The notes: a model not told the origin generated them from the sequence alone. DNA of 64,000 nucleotides from Odiellus spinosus (GCA_963920705.1 OY987226.1:19749600-19813599); one strand, 5' to 3'; positions 21,283 through 32,790 are shown, numbered from the stretch's first letter. Translations and numbers: made by a program.

Positions 21283-22906
21283 GCTAAAAAGCTATAGCAT
21301 AGCCTCCTCGATCACGCGCTTCGGCTGCGCTCGCGCTATAGAAGCCCCGGCAATCGGCCGAAAATCGCGAATAAATGAATTCTCGAGATTTACAAAACTC
21401 CCCCAAACTGATGCACGTCTCAAAGGGGGGAAACTGATCAAATTTGAAGGGTTTTGCCCTTTTCAGGTCTTTAATGATTTTTAAAAGCCACAATTAAAAT
21501 ATATGTTTTGCAAATTAGTTTATTTTATCTCCCTAACCAAGTTTCATAATTTTAGGGTGATTAGTTTTTAAGTAAAAAATTAAAGATCAACGTAAGATTG
21601 TAGCGTGTGCAAAGCTTTACCGCGTACAATTTGGTGCTTCAACCATTAACTCGGGTAAGTTTTGAAATTTTGGGAGAGACGTTTTCCTGCCATTTTCCAA
21701 ATGCCATACATAGGTATTTAACTATAATGATAATAGATTAGTGTTAATCTACTCTCATTATAGTTACATACCTATGTACGGCGTTTTGAAAACGGCAAAA
21801 AAACTTCTCTCCCAAAATTTCACAACTTACACGCTACCACCTTACATTGATAATTAAAATTTGTATTTATATTGTATAATTTAAATTTATCACCCTAAAA
21901 TTACGAAATCTGGTTAGGAAAATATTTCGGCTTACAACCCTAGATTAGATTAAATAACTAGGTTTGGAAAAAATGTTGTTCGGGGCAATCTTATATTGGT
22001 ATAGTTTTATATATTTTTTACAACATATTGATACTACTACTATTATCATAGGTTTAGATGGTGGTGAATGTTTTAAATTTAGAGAGAATCTCAAATTATT
22101 TGGGGACTCTCATTCCACAATGCTATTGTTTACGAAAATATTAAGGGATTTCTTACAAGTTGTACAAGAATGTGATGTGCTACTAGGAAATAAATACCCA
22201 TCATAGAGCTCTTAAAATTTTTAGACAACTGTATCCTACGAAAAGACAAGAGAGGACCGCCGTATTTAGATTTTCGCGCCGAAACAGGGAAGAGTGGTTT
22301 GAAAACAGTTGTCCCGAATTACCAGCTTCAAAATATAGTAATTTCTCTCTCTTATCAATTCTCACAATTGCAACCTTATTAATTTTAACACTTGTTTTTG
22401 AGTAAAATAGTATATTGTCATAGAATAAAAATCAAATCAGAGGGTGAAATTAGAATATAAGTTTTTAAATAGCATCGACAGCGTGACTGCAGTGCCTGTG
22501 TTAATGGATCAAGGCTTTAGATTTAAAAAGAACCCCGCGCAATAGGTGAAAACCACAAAAAGCTCCGTCAGTAAAGAAAAATAATAGGTTCGCTAGTTTC
22601 AACAATTATTAACGCCAAATCTGTAATTCTCAAAGGCTTGGAATTAATTTGTAAATTATCCTTACATACTTAATTAGATGTGTTTAAAAAATCAGGAAGC
22701 TGGAGCGTAAATTTAAAACTTTAGACAAGAATTTGTTTCTCCCCTCGACTTTTCCCCCCTACATTTTAGTGCTTTTTCGCGCCGTCTTTTGGGGGAGTTT
22801 TAATTTCCCATTTATTCTCTCAAACACATGTTAATTTTTTTCTTTGCCGGGGCTTCTATAGCGCGAGCGCAGCCGAAGCGCGTGATCGAGGAGGCTATGG
22901 CTATAG
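21283..22906. mobile_element. Long-arm inverted-repeat element, about 1.6 kb
   Basis: The left arm 21283-21344 (CCTCCTCGATCACGCGCTTC, GGCTGCGCTCGCGCTATAGA) is repeated inverted at 22845-22906, about 61 bp with one or two changes. Weaker pairing extends inward (AAACTCCCCCAAAC against TTTGGGGGAGTTTT). Arms are GC-rich in AT-rich surroundings. Inside are a second foldback (21500-21935) and an 80-codon frame (21964-22206) of unknown product, which could be a decayed transposon remnant. No target duplication found. Confidence 0.65.
21500..21935. repeat. Nested foldback with hairpin core
   Basis: The halves pair imperfectly: CATAATTTTAGGGTGAT against ATCACCCTAAAATTACG, and TTTTGGGAGAGACGTTTT against AACTTCTCTCCCAAAAT. 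The centre 21705-21782 is a tight hairpin (ACATAGGTATTTAACTATAA against TTATAGTTACATACCTATGT). It lies wholly inside the 1.6-kb inverted-repeat element. Confidence 0.7.
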
Positions 22907-22907
22907 A

Positions 22908-24167
22908 AAACCTAAGCCTAATTTGTCAAATAAGGCTTAGGTTTTTGCCCACTCAATTTCTCCGCTTTAATTTTTCTTCCGTTTTCATAAATAGATTGTG
23001 GGCCAACTAATTGGTGTAAAATTATGAAATTAGTCTTAAAATAAAGCTTGAAACTTAATTCATACCACACGGAAAATTCAAGTCTGAAAAATATCTGAAA
23101 GTATTAGAAAATAAATCTGATAGGTAAGCCACTTTCAAAAAACCAAATCCTATAGAATAACATTACGAATTGGCCATGACCAAAACTAGCAAAAAAGCCA
23201 ATTATGGGTCAACTTCAAAATTAATTTTAAAATACTTAGACTAAATATTTATTAATGAAACTTGAAAAGTTCAACATTCGAACCTTGGTCTACCATTTAA
23301 AAGTGATTATAACTGTAACAAATAATTCCTCTTTTAGTTCTGCGATGCAAGGGATTTAGATTTTTTGAAAGAGACTTACCTTTCAGATTCATTTTCTAAT
23401 GCTTCCAGATATTTTTCGGGTTTAATTTAAGATTAATTTCATAATTTTACACCGATTACTTTGGCCACAGTCTATTTATAAAAACGGCAAAAGTATGAAG
23501 GAGGGGAATTAGGTCATTAGCGTCCAAATCAAGAGCGCTCCTCATGCACGTGATTTTAAAAAGCCATATAAAACCTAAGCCTAATTTGTCAAATTAGGCT
23601 TAGGTTTTTGGCGAATCTATTTCTCCGCCTTGTTGTTTCCTCCATTTTCATGAATAGATTGTGGGCCAACTAATCGGTGCAAAATTATGAAATTAGTCTT
23701 AAAATAAAGCTCGAATCTTAATTCATACCACACGGAAAATCCAAGTTTCAAAAATATCCGGAAATATTAGAAAATAAATCTGAAAGGTAAGCCACTTTCA
23801 AAAAACCAAATCCCATAGAATAACATTACGAATTTGGCCATGCGCGAAACCAGCTAAGTACCAAAAAAAGGGTCAACTTTAGAATTAATTTTAAAATACT
23901 TAGACTTAATATTTTTAAATGAAACTTGAAAAGTTCAACATTCGAACCTTGCTCTACCATTTAAAAGTGATTATAACTGTAACAAATAATTCCTCTTTTA
24001 GTTCTGTCAATCACTGGACTTGTCCTCGAAAGAGTCGATTTTAATGTTATTCTATGGGAGAATGGAGCGTTTTGATTGGCTAGAGACTGAATTTTTTAGG
24101 AAATCAAAATAGCATTACAGATGATGATGGGCCCATAACATAGAACCCTGCCGGGTTCTCCGAATAA
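22908..24167. repeat. G repeats: right arm, complete unit, terminal block
   Basis: G is an inverted repeat of about 230-bp arms around the palindrome CCTAAGCCTAATTTG-TC-AAATTAGGCTTAGG. Here a centre plus right arm (22908-23340) is followed by a full left arm, centre (23570-23612) and right arm (to 23840). A tail follows (AAGTTCAACATTCGAACCTT, then GGAGCGTTTTGATTGGCTAG, ACCCTGCCGGGTTCT at 24145-24159). Coding capacity nil. Related blocks are at 30213-31365 (reverse) and 42431-43350. Confidence 0.75.
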
Positions 24168-24213
24168 GCAATCGATCGAATAACACTTGTTATTCGGTTG
24201 CATTCGCCCTTTA
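24168..24213 (+). mobile_element. 3' fragment of family D
   Basis: AATCGATCGAATAACACTTG to TTGCATTCGCCCTTT matches the right terminus of D; it abuts the end of the G block. Confidence 0.6.
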
Positions 24214-24463
24214 AATGCTCGTTTTCATGAGAGAGATTCGCGAGAAACAGTCAAAATGTACGAGAGCGAGCGATATCGCAGAAATGTAATCACTCATTGA
24301 TGAATCGGTTCAAATACGATTAAAAAGATCCTCAGATATTTTCCGCGGGAAAAACTAAAATTTTGATTCGCGGGTGGCAAAATATTTATCTCTTCGATGA
24401 CAATATGGCAATTAAAGCTTAGTTCCCAATGGGCGTAAAACTGACCGAAACACGGCATAAGCT

Positions 24464-24836
24464 ACGTTCACACTAGAGACTTTAGCTACGTTCATACTAT
24501 ACCGTTTCGAAACGTTTCGTTAGAGTCGTGCGAACAAGAAACCGTCTTTTCACGAATCGATTTGATTCGATTTCTCGAAATTGATTTGATAGCGATTCAG
24601 ATTCAACAACCGATAGATAAAGATACGATAAATAGATTTATAAAGATAATGCGTGAACGCGTGACGCATTTGATTTTAACGTTTCAAATCGATTAAGAAA
24701 TTTTAGCGTGGCCGTAGTTTAAGAAACCGTTTTAAATCTTCAAATCAAATGCTATTTACAGTTGACCTCAAAATTTTATAGTTTGACCTTTCTAAAACGG
24801 TTCAAAACGGTTTCAAAGTCTCTAGTTGGAACACTG
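24464..24836 (+). mobile_element. H-alpha MITE interrupted by H-beta
   Basis: H-alpha ends are TAAGCTACGTTCACACTAGA and, inverted, ACGGTTTCAAAGTCTCTAG-TTGGAAC. An H-beta element (24484-24722: AGCTACGTTCATACTATACC to TTTTAGCGTGGCCGTAG) sits a few bases inside the left end. After it H-alpha resumes with TTTAAGAAACCGTTTTAAAT. Empty H-alpha copies are at 49697, 50476 and 61871. Confidence 0.72.
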
Positions 24837-25613
24837 TTATAAAATCACTTAGGAATTTCTTACGCACAACTCGACGTAAATTATTTTCAGTAGGACGTAA
24901 ATCGTGCCCTATTTTTTACGCAGAGGCTGACGTAAATGTATTAACCAATGAAAATTCGTTTCGCGATGACGCTCCTTCTGACGTTCAAAATATTTTAATC
25001 CCGTTCTTAAAAATGGCGTCAGATATTGAAAATGAATATTTATACGCTAAACGTCGAATTAATGAACTGAAATAAAACTTATTCGTCGGCTATTCATTTG
25101 TAGTTTCCGCTAAATACAAACTTCATTAGCCATTAATTTTCCAATCCCAGCGTTTACCTCAACTTAGAGTAAAATATTGCGCGGTTGAATAGAAGCGGTT
25201 GGATTTCCCTTTAGGCTCGCGGCATTTCGCCGTTTTGATGAAAAGGTATTTGTCGCGACAGGAAGAAAAATTCGATTCGCTTAATTAAAGGATTTTTGGA
25301 GCAGCATTCGACGGCCGCGGGCTAATCGCGCCTCTCTCCCAATTAAAACCAAAAGGAGCCGACTCCAATTGAGCAACCAATTAATGTATGAAAGACTACT
25401 TTTATAGCATTAACGTTCAACATTGAGTATCAATCAACCTCATCTTTAACTATTTTGCAGACTAAAATGGAGAAAGTTTGAAGCAGAAACGGAATCTGAC
25501 TCGATTCGGGCCTCGTCAAATTGATTTCGCGAATATTTAACCTTTAAAAAATTTAAATCATCGGGAGGCTTTTTTTTTTTACATACGGGCAACGTCAATT
25601 TTATTTTCATTTC
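24837..25613. other. Low-copy intergenic DNA
   Basis: No gene. A T-tract lies at 25570-25580. 24840-25000 contains a short imperfect repetition (CGACGTAAATTATTTTC, GGACGTAAATCGTGCCC, TGACGTAAATGTATT). Confidence 0.4.
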
Positions 25614-26512
25614 TAGAGATCGAAATCAGATAATGAATTACTTAGGATATCCATTGATGACTAGGCTTTTTCAGATATTTTAATCTCGGATAAATTGTTC
25701 GTTAATATAAAACCGCAAATTATATAAACAGACGTGTATCAAATGGATACGAATTATCCGGAGATAAATTTTAAGCTTGATTAATAATCAAATTACGCGT
25801 TTATTAAAACGGATAATGCGAAGATAAAAACTCGAAATCCGTGTAGAATGAAATATAACGATTATATTTTAATCTAAATTGAAAGGAACAGCGACTAAAT
25901 TACTACAATCTAGCTTCGAGATATCAATTTGGGTTGAAATCCACGAAGAAACTCGAGTTTCAGTTTTTCTTATCGTTAAAAGAATAACTCGTATAACGTA
26001 TCAATTTCCTATGCCTATATACGGTACGGCGTCAAGATGAGACCGGAGACGCGTATTTTGTAGCTAAAAGTTTTGGGTTTTCGAGTGGTATCGGGTTCGT
26101 ATCTGTAGAATTTCCGTGATGGTTTTTAATCCTAATTTCCGGAACTATAAAAGCTTCATTCCCTTAAATTGGCATTAATTTAATGGGAGAAAATTGCTAC
26201 TTGATTAACTATAGTCGTATCTTAGCCAAACCTTGTCTTGCGGCATTGAAATATTTTTTTTTCTGACGGGGCTTTTATCAGTGTCTAAAATAAGTACTTT
26301 TCGTTTAATTTGAGCAACCCAAATTAAAGATTCACATTTTTAAACCAAAGTGGACGGAATTACCCGTCACCACCCTATAACAATGAGTATGAATACATTC
26401 AGATACGTTAACTCGAATAAGAATGGATATTTTTTCGCGAACGGATAATATCTGATTGACATTCGCGATGTTCTTCTTCAATTAATAAAAGTTATACGAA
26501 TTCCGTGCTCTA
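25614..26512 (-). mobile_element. hAT-like MITE family C (copy C4), with insert
   Basis: TAGAGATCGAAATCAGATAA to ACGAATTCCGTGCTCTA, flanked by a perfect 8-bp duplication TTCATTTC (25606-25613, 26513-26520). It is about 360 bp longer than C2 because of a foreign segment at 26013-26373. Confidence 0.87.
26013..26373. mobile_element. Unclassified insertion in C4
   Basis: Relative to C2 (TAATTCCCTAAAACAATGAG), C4 reads TTTCCTAT, then 360 bp of unrelated DNA, then CCCTATAACAATGAG. The short CCTAT repeat at both edges fits a 5- to 6-bp target duplication. No inverted ends or tail recognised. Confidence 0.6.
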
Positions 26513-27359
26513 TTCATTTCAATGCGCTCCTATATAATAACGAAAGTAAATCGGCTTACAAAAGAGATAAAGGATTTCTAATTTGTAGCGCGGGTCCGTT
26601 AGAGAGACTCTATTAGGTTTGGTCGACGGTATTAAAAGTTTATTCCTAAATGAGGTTTAATTTAAACACATTTGTCAAAAGTATAATAAGCGGCGGAGTG
26701 CAGAGACAGATATAGTCCGAAAGGGAAATCGAGCAAAAGCGCGCGGATAATAGACTTTGGGAGGTTACATTATACAATCCGCAGTTAACAACAAATCCAA
26801 TCGGAATTGGCACAGTTGACATAAGTTATTCTCTACCCTAGTCTCTATTTAACTATAGCGTTTAAAAGTCGCGGTCGGTATCAACTTCTCGAAGTGAAAA
26901 CAAACATCGTATAACTGTATCTAAGCAATAATCGAACTGGCCAGCGTGCTTATATAATTTGAATATTTTTGGTTCGCAGTGTCGACCTCTTTCTCTCTCC
27001 CCCACCCCTCATCTCCAGCTCCCGCTTGAGAATGAGCTTTACTTTTAGAAAGGGAGACTCGCCCAAAATTTATTTAAAATTCCCTATAACTTGCACGTTT
27101 TTCCTGACCATCTTTGGCCCTTACCAATGACTAAAATCAAAACTCTATCAGCAAAGGTCCAGGTAAGTGTACCGGCAGATTATGATTCGAGACCCTCTAG
27201 CGGTCGCAGTTCGTGTAAATAGTGAAATCGAAAGCGCCACTCTTTGGAGAAACTCCGGAGTTGGATGGGAAGACAAAATATAGCTAAGCGCGGCCCGCCT
27301 AAATTCCGTCCCTCTCTCCCCACTGAAAATATCGAGCGCTGTTGAAGGCCCGAATTTAT
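26513..27359. other. Low-copy intergenic DNA
   Basis: No shared repeat family or credible exon. The 75-codon - strand frame (27375-27148) has no motif. Confidence 0.35.
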
Positions 27360-27525
27360 TTTTTACTTTTTTCAAATTTTACCAAACTTGAGAAATTAAT
27401 TTACACACCAAAAACGTCTCTAAAAATTGCTTGAAAATTCTCGAATACGTTTTTTGGCACGACGATTCCGAAAATAAATTAAAAAGCTGATCCAGTTATA
27501 GCTTCAAGTTTCCCTTTAACTAATC
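27360..27525 (-). repeat. Interspersed repeat I (copy I3)
   Basis: GAATACGTTTTTTGGCACGA, ATTCCGAAAATAAATT and CAAGTTTCCCTTTAA match the repeats at 52490-52740 and 61185-61530. No terminal structure established. Confidence 0.6.
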
Positions 27526-28165
27526 TAAAACGTCTCGAATCATTTTAATCTTAGTTAAACGTTTATAATATGATCTTAGCGATTAATGTTTGGCTCATAT
27601 TTTAGGACAAAAAATTTTTAAAGTTGGATCGATCGTTTTGGTCGGCCTTTAATTGGCGGTTGCAAAACCGAAAGAGTTGGAAATGGAGAACTAAATATAC
27701 TTAGCAGATAGGACGAGATACTGAATATTCATCGCGTGACCATCCGCGCGGTATCCTCCAATTAAAGGGAGAATGCGATTGCCCAACAACCAGTGATTTT
27801 CTATCGTAGAATTCCTTATCGTTTTAAGGAGATGCGCAACCTCACTCGACAGGGACCTTGTCAAACTGATCTCGCGCCAAATTCGCGAATTTAATCACAA
27901 ACACGCGAAGCTGAATCAATACGCGTGACGTTGGTTTTACTTCTTATTTCAATGCACTCCCATATAGAATAACGAAAGAAATCAATTTTAAGGATTATCT
28001 ACTACTAAACCATGCACTAACCAGGGCTAAACTTCTCAAAGATGACGGAGAGACGTGAGAAAACTAATATGTTCTGTTCCATCGAACCTAGAGGCAATCG
28101 AAAAACTAACTTGAATACGACTAAATTCCACGGCGTTTAACTTTAGCCGAGGGGTCCGGCGCTCT
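27526..28165. other. Intergenic DNA with a D fragment
   Basis: 27766-27832 is a damaged left end of family D (AAAGGGAGAATGCGATTGCC, TTCCTTATCGTTTTAAGG). The rest is low-copy, with no gene. Confidence 0.5.
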
Positions 28166-28343
28166 TAGAGGTCAGGGTTTGGATAAGATAATTTCTGTTT
28201 GTTTTATCTTTGTTAATATATTGAAATTATCCACGGGAAGTCTATGATAAATGCAATGCAATCGCGAATAATTAACCGAATATTTTATGATTAACTGATT
28301 AACCAAATATTTGTGGATAATCTTGTTCAAATCCCGACATATA
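28166..28343 (+). mobile_element. hAT-like MITE family A (copy A5)
   Basis: 178 bp, TAGAGGTCAGGGTTTGGATA to its complement ATCCCGACATATA. Duplicated target GGCGCTCT / GACGCTCT (28158-28165, 28344-28351, one change). Confidence 0.85.
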
Positions 28344-28475
28344 GACGCTCTCGAATTCAATGTAAACCGGAGTTTACTTATAGTTCAGCTTTAACAGTGC
28401 ATTAATGCTCTTAAAAACTCTTGAGTTCAGTTTTGATAGAGCAAAGAGTTCAAAAATCTTGAACATCCGAGTTCA

Positions 28476-28654
28476 TAGAGATCGGGGTTTGGACAAGAAA
28501 TTTCAGATTATTTTATCTTTATTCATAACTTAAAATTTTTCGAGGAAAGTCTATGATAAATCCAATGTAATCGCGAATAATTTTCCGATTATTTTTTTAT
28601 GATTAACTGATTAACTGATAGTTGTGGATTATTTTGTCCAAACCCCGATCTCTG
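28476..28654 (+). mobile_element. hAT-like MITE family A (copy A6)
   Basis: 179 bp, TAGAGATCGGGGTTTGGACA to complement, with target CGAGTTCA / CGAGTTCG (28468-28475, 28655-28662). Nearly identical to A3 and A7, which suggests recent spread. Only 132 bp from A5. Confidence 0.88.
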
Positions 28655-29455
28655 CGAGTTCGCGAATGTCAGCCCCCTCGGCTTTAGCTCCTGCGCTATT
28701 TTCAGCGTTTTTGACGAAGGGTCCCATGCAGATGAATATATATTTTTGATTTAATATTGAATAAGACTGGGTGCCCGCAATTTTAACAATATATGGAATC
28801 CATCGAAAATGATTCGTTATCGTCGTACCGCATTCTCCCTTTTAACCACGGTTTCGCGTTGCTTTTCAAATCTTTCCCCCGTTGGCCCACAGCAGCGGCA
28901 AACAGACTGCGGAGCTCTTGTCGGATTATTTTGGCCGGGCTTATACGCACCACCACCAATTAAGTAGACTGAAATTATCAGCTTTTATCTAACTTTTGGA
29001 ATAAAATCGAGCTTTAAATTAGCCAAATTTGAGAAACTCGTTTCAACCCCACCCGACACGTTGATCGATCACGGCCTAACGAGTTTTAACAAAATGCTAC
29101 TGTACAATATTACCCTCGACAATTTTTGGGTCGCGGTTTGATTTCGTAAAGTTAAGTTAAATAGCTTAGCATGCATGCGCGAAATGAAAAGTTTTTTCGT
29201 CTTGTGTAGGCCGCTTTCAACAATGCCTTTATGGAAAATACCATAAGACCATTATTATCTGTAAGTAGCCAGCTGAAGCTGATTGGCAATGAGATATCTC
29301 TGTCTGAGTAAGACAGATACGAAGTATCACGTCGACTTTAACATAAACTTGAACGCCGCGATGCTGACATTTCAATCATCTCGTAAAGCATTAGGCGCGC
29401 CTGAACAAACACAATTGGGGAAATCTGGTTTTCTGTTGAAAAATTCCGTTCGGCC
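28655..29455. other. Low-copy intergenic DNA
   Basis: A 67-codon frame (29283-29486) lacks motifs and runs into the C5 element. Nothing else recognised. Confidence 0.35.
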
Positions 29456-29574
29456 TAGAGCTCGGAATTTATATAATTTTTATTAATTGTATAAAAATGT
29501 ACTAAATTCTGATATATATTATATGTTTGATTAAAAATATACAGTTTTTCATTCGAGTTAACTTAATCGAAGAT

Positions 29575-29616
<42 letters not shown>

Positions 29617-30034
29617 ATAATCCAAATCCGTGCAGAAATGGCTTTATCTTAGAATATTGTCCGCGTTATACGTTCGGATAAAAAATATTCAAAATTTATT
29701 TTCTTGAAGAATAATGAATAAAAAGATGATTTAAAATCTTAGTTTCGTTGTCTTATTTATATTCTTCAAATTAAAAGTCAATTTGAAATATTTTTCTTAT
29801 ATTTTAGACTAATTCTGGAAATTTGAATTTTCTTGTCCATCATTATACGTTTGAATACGAGTAATTTGTTCGTAGATAAAGCGCCAAAGGCTTATCTTCG
29901 GGTAAACCTTATACATTTAACAATTATACGAATATACAAATTTCATTTTTTTAGTTACAAACAATTTATCCGAAAATAAAATATCTGAAATATACGAATA
30001 ACGGAAGATAATATATATCCGATTCCGAGCTCTA
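29456..30034 (+). mobile_element. MITE family C (copy C5) with 36-A tract
   Basis: 579 bp, TAGAGCTCGGAATTTATATA to TCCGATTCCGAGCTCTA. A 36-A run at 29580-29615 occupies the place of GTTAAAAACATAATCC in C6, so it is an expanded internal tract and not a retroposon tail. I could not find matching 8-bp flanks; one side may have been altered. Confidence 0.75.
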
Positions 30035-30212
30035 ACCACCGTGAAGGTCCGAATCACTCCCTTTCATTCCGTATAAATCGGTTCCCCCGTTTGTCTAAGA
30101 AACCAAATTACGGAGTTAGAGGTGGACAATTAGCATTGTACGTTCTTAAATCAGGATCTGGGGGTCTGATACAAGTGGTAGCTTTTGAGCATCGTCTTCT
30201 TTATTCGGAGAA

Positions 30213-31365
30213 CCCGGTAGGGTTCTTACGTTATGGGCTGATTTTATTTTCCACCAAGCGAATTATTTAAGTAACTAATTCATTTAAACACCAATTTCGA
30301 TTCCAAATATCTTTATTCATTTCTCTGACTATGTCGTCCTTCTTTCGAGTTCCTTTTTGGAGTGGCAGAAAACAACGCTTTCTCCTTTACATTTTCACTC
30401 TAACATGCTAACCATTACAATCACCCGAACATCGGCTTCGGCTTCAACAAAGCCCCCGCCTTGCTCTCCGATCTTCGCTATCACCGCGTTCTTTCGCTCC
30501 ATGGGGGTTAAAAGTTCGTAAATGCAGCTGAAGATACTATATGGCTATATAGCCCTCCACACAAGCCCCAAGGCCAACATATATATATAACATTATTCGT
30601 CCCATACGTACATAAGTAAATAACCCTATAAGTATAATGACCAGAACTGTACACCCACAAGTCACATCTCCTTATAAGTATGAATCACCAGAAATGACAT
30701 ACGTTATTGGCTGATCATCATCTGTAATGCAATTTCCATTTCCTAAAAAATTCAGTCTCTAGCCAATCAAAACGCTCCATTTTCCCATAGAAATTACATT
30801 AAAATCGACTTTTTCGAGGACATGTTTGTTCCGGGACATAACTTATCGAAATAATCATTTGTTACAGTTGAAACTAGTTTTAAATGAAAGATTAAAGTTC
30901 GAACGTGTGCCTTTTCTAAGTTTCGTTTAAAAATATTAAGTCTAAGTATCTTAAAATTAATTTTGAAGTTGACTCCTTTTTGGCACTTAGCTAGTTTCGC
31001 TCATGGGCAAATTCGTAATGTTATTCTATGGGATTTGGTTTTTTGAAAGTGGCTTACCTTTCAGATTTATTTTCTAATACTTTCAGATATTTTTCAGACT
31101 TGGATTTTCCGTGTGGTATGAATTAAGATTCGAGCTTTATTTTAAGACTAGTTTCATAATTTTACACCAATTAGTTGGCCCACAATCTATTTATGAAAAC
31201 GGAGGAAAAAGTAAGGCGGAGAAATTGAGTCGGTAAAAACCTAAGCCTTATTTGACAAATTAGGCTTAGGTTTTCTGTAGCTTTTTAAAATCACGCGCAG
31301 GAGGAGGAGCGCGCTTGATTTAGAGGCTATGGGTATTGAACGCTAATGACTTAATTTCTCCTCCT
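30213..31365 (-). repeat. G block in reverse, start of the second composite, with insert
   Basis: AGAACCCGGTAGGGTTCTTA, ATCATCATCTGTAATGC, CAATCAAAACGCTCCATTTT, TTAATTTTGAAGTTGACTCC, GGCTTACCTTTCAGATTTAT and the central palindrome (31236-31275) repeat the G block of 22.9-24.2 kb in the opposite direction. It is interrupted at 30243-30700. The 100-bp satellite follows at 31383. Confidence 0.75.
30243..30700 (-). mobile_element. Retroposon-like insertion with 15-bp target duplication
   Basis: 458 bp bounded by ACGTTATGGGCTGAT (30228-30242) and ACGTTATTGGCTGAT (30701-30715). Removing it restores the G sequence ATGGGCYSATCATCATC. A duplication this long suits target-primed insertion. On the - strand the segment ends GGAAAATAAA, a weak A-rich tail. 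It has internal repeats of TTCTGGT-ATTATACTTATA. No A/B box certain. Confidence 0.5.
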
Positions 31366-31382
31366 TCATATTTTAATATAAA

Positions 31383-32790
31383 GATTTCCCTGCGGCTGTC
31401 AGAGGTATTAACATCAAGAATGATGAAAAAAAATTATTTAAATTTGGTTTAAAGGGCAATGGGGAAAATATAATGATTTCCCTGCGGCTGTCAGAGGTAT
31501 TAACATCAAAATTGATGAAAACATTAATTTAAATTTGGTTTAAAGGGCAATGGGGAAAATATAAAGATTTCATTGCGGCTGTCGGAGGTATTAACATCAA
31601 AATTGATGAAAAATTTAATTTTAATTGGGTTTAAAGGGCAGAAAAGACGTACAAATTGGGCCTATGGAAAGTTTTAATAGTAGATTCACCCTTAAAAATG
31701 GAAATGTTTACATATATAGGGGTGACGTAAAATATATAATCAAGTGCGGCTGCCGCAGCTATTAACATCAAAAATTATGAAAAAATTAATTTTAATTGGG
31801 TTTAAAGGGCAATGGGAAAAATGTAGAAATTTGACTGAATCAAGTGAGGCTGCCGCAGCTATTAACATCAAAAATTATGAAAAAATTAATTTTAATTGGG
31901 TTTGAAGGGCAATGGTAAAAATGTAGAAATTTGACTAAATCAAGTGCGGCTGCCGCAGCTATTAACATCAAAAATTATGAAAAAATTAATTTTAATTGGG
32001 TTTAAAGGGCAATGGTAAAAATGTAGAGATCTGACTGAATCAAGTGAGGCTGCCCCAGCTATTAACATCAAAAATTATGAAAAAATTAATTTTAATTGGG
32101 TTTAAAGGGCAATGGTAAAAATGTAGAGATCTGACTGAATCAAGGGAGGCTGCCCCAGCTATTAACATCAAAAATTATGAAAAAATTAATTTTAATTGGG
32201 TTTAAAGGGCAATGGTAAAAATGTAGAAATTTGACTAAATCAAGTGCGGCTGCCGCAGCTATTAACATCAAAAATTATGAAAAAATTAATTTTAATTGGG
32301 TTTAAAGGGCAATGGTAAAAATGTAGAGATCTGACTGAATCAAGGGAGGCTGCCCCAGCTATTAACATCAAAAATTATGAAAAAATTAATTTTAATTGGG
32401 TTTAAAGGGCAATGGTAAAAATGTAGAAATTTGACTAAATCAAGTGCGGCTGCCGCAGCTATTAACATCAAAAATTATGAAAAAATTAATTTTAATTGGG
32501 TTTAAAGGGCAATGGTAAAAATGTAGAGATCTGACTGAATCAAGTGAGGCTGCCCCAGCTATTAACATCAAAAATTATGAAAAAATTTATTTTAATTGGG
32601 TTTAAAGGGCAGTGGTAAAAATGTAGAGATTTGACTGAATCAAGTGCGGCTGCTGTAGCTATTAACATCAAAAATTATAAAAAAATTAATTTTAATTGGG
32701 TTTAAAGGGCAATGATAAAAATTTAAAGATTTCGCTGTGGCTGCCGGAGGTATTAACATCAAAAATGATGAATAAATTAATTTTAATTGG
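31383..32790 (-). repeat. 100-bp satellite S100 (block S2), reverse
   Basis: About fourteen 100-bp units, complement of S1 and S3. The first three (next to G) carry TTTCCCTGCGGCTGTCAGAG. Two short foreign pieces (GGGCAGAAAAGACGTACAAA at 31641 and 32803) mark M sequence. From 32140 to 32540 the units alternate between GGGAGGCTGCCCCAGCT and GTGCGGCTGCCGCAGCT types. Confidence 0.9.

Noticed and set aside
21964..22206. 80-codon frame inside the inverted-repeat element, considered as its transposase
   Set aside because: Too short, no DDE or helicase motif, and the surrounding sequence is full of stops.
23279..23300. Reverse-strand TGGTAGAC...GGTTCGAATG in G as tRNA A and B boxes
   Set aside because: The two box-like words are adjacent with no room for a tRNA, and the region is part of the G palindrome.
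29580..29615. 36-A tract as a retroposon tail
   Set aside because: It lies inside a C element at the place of an A-rich stretch in C6, so it is an expanded internal tract.
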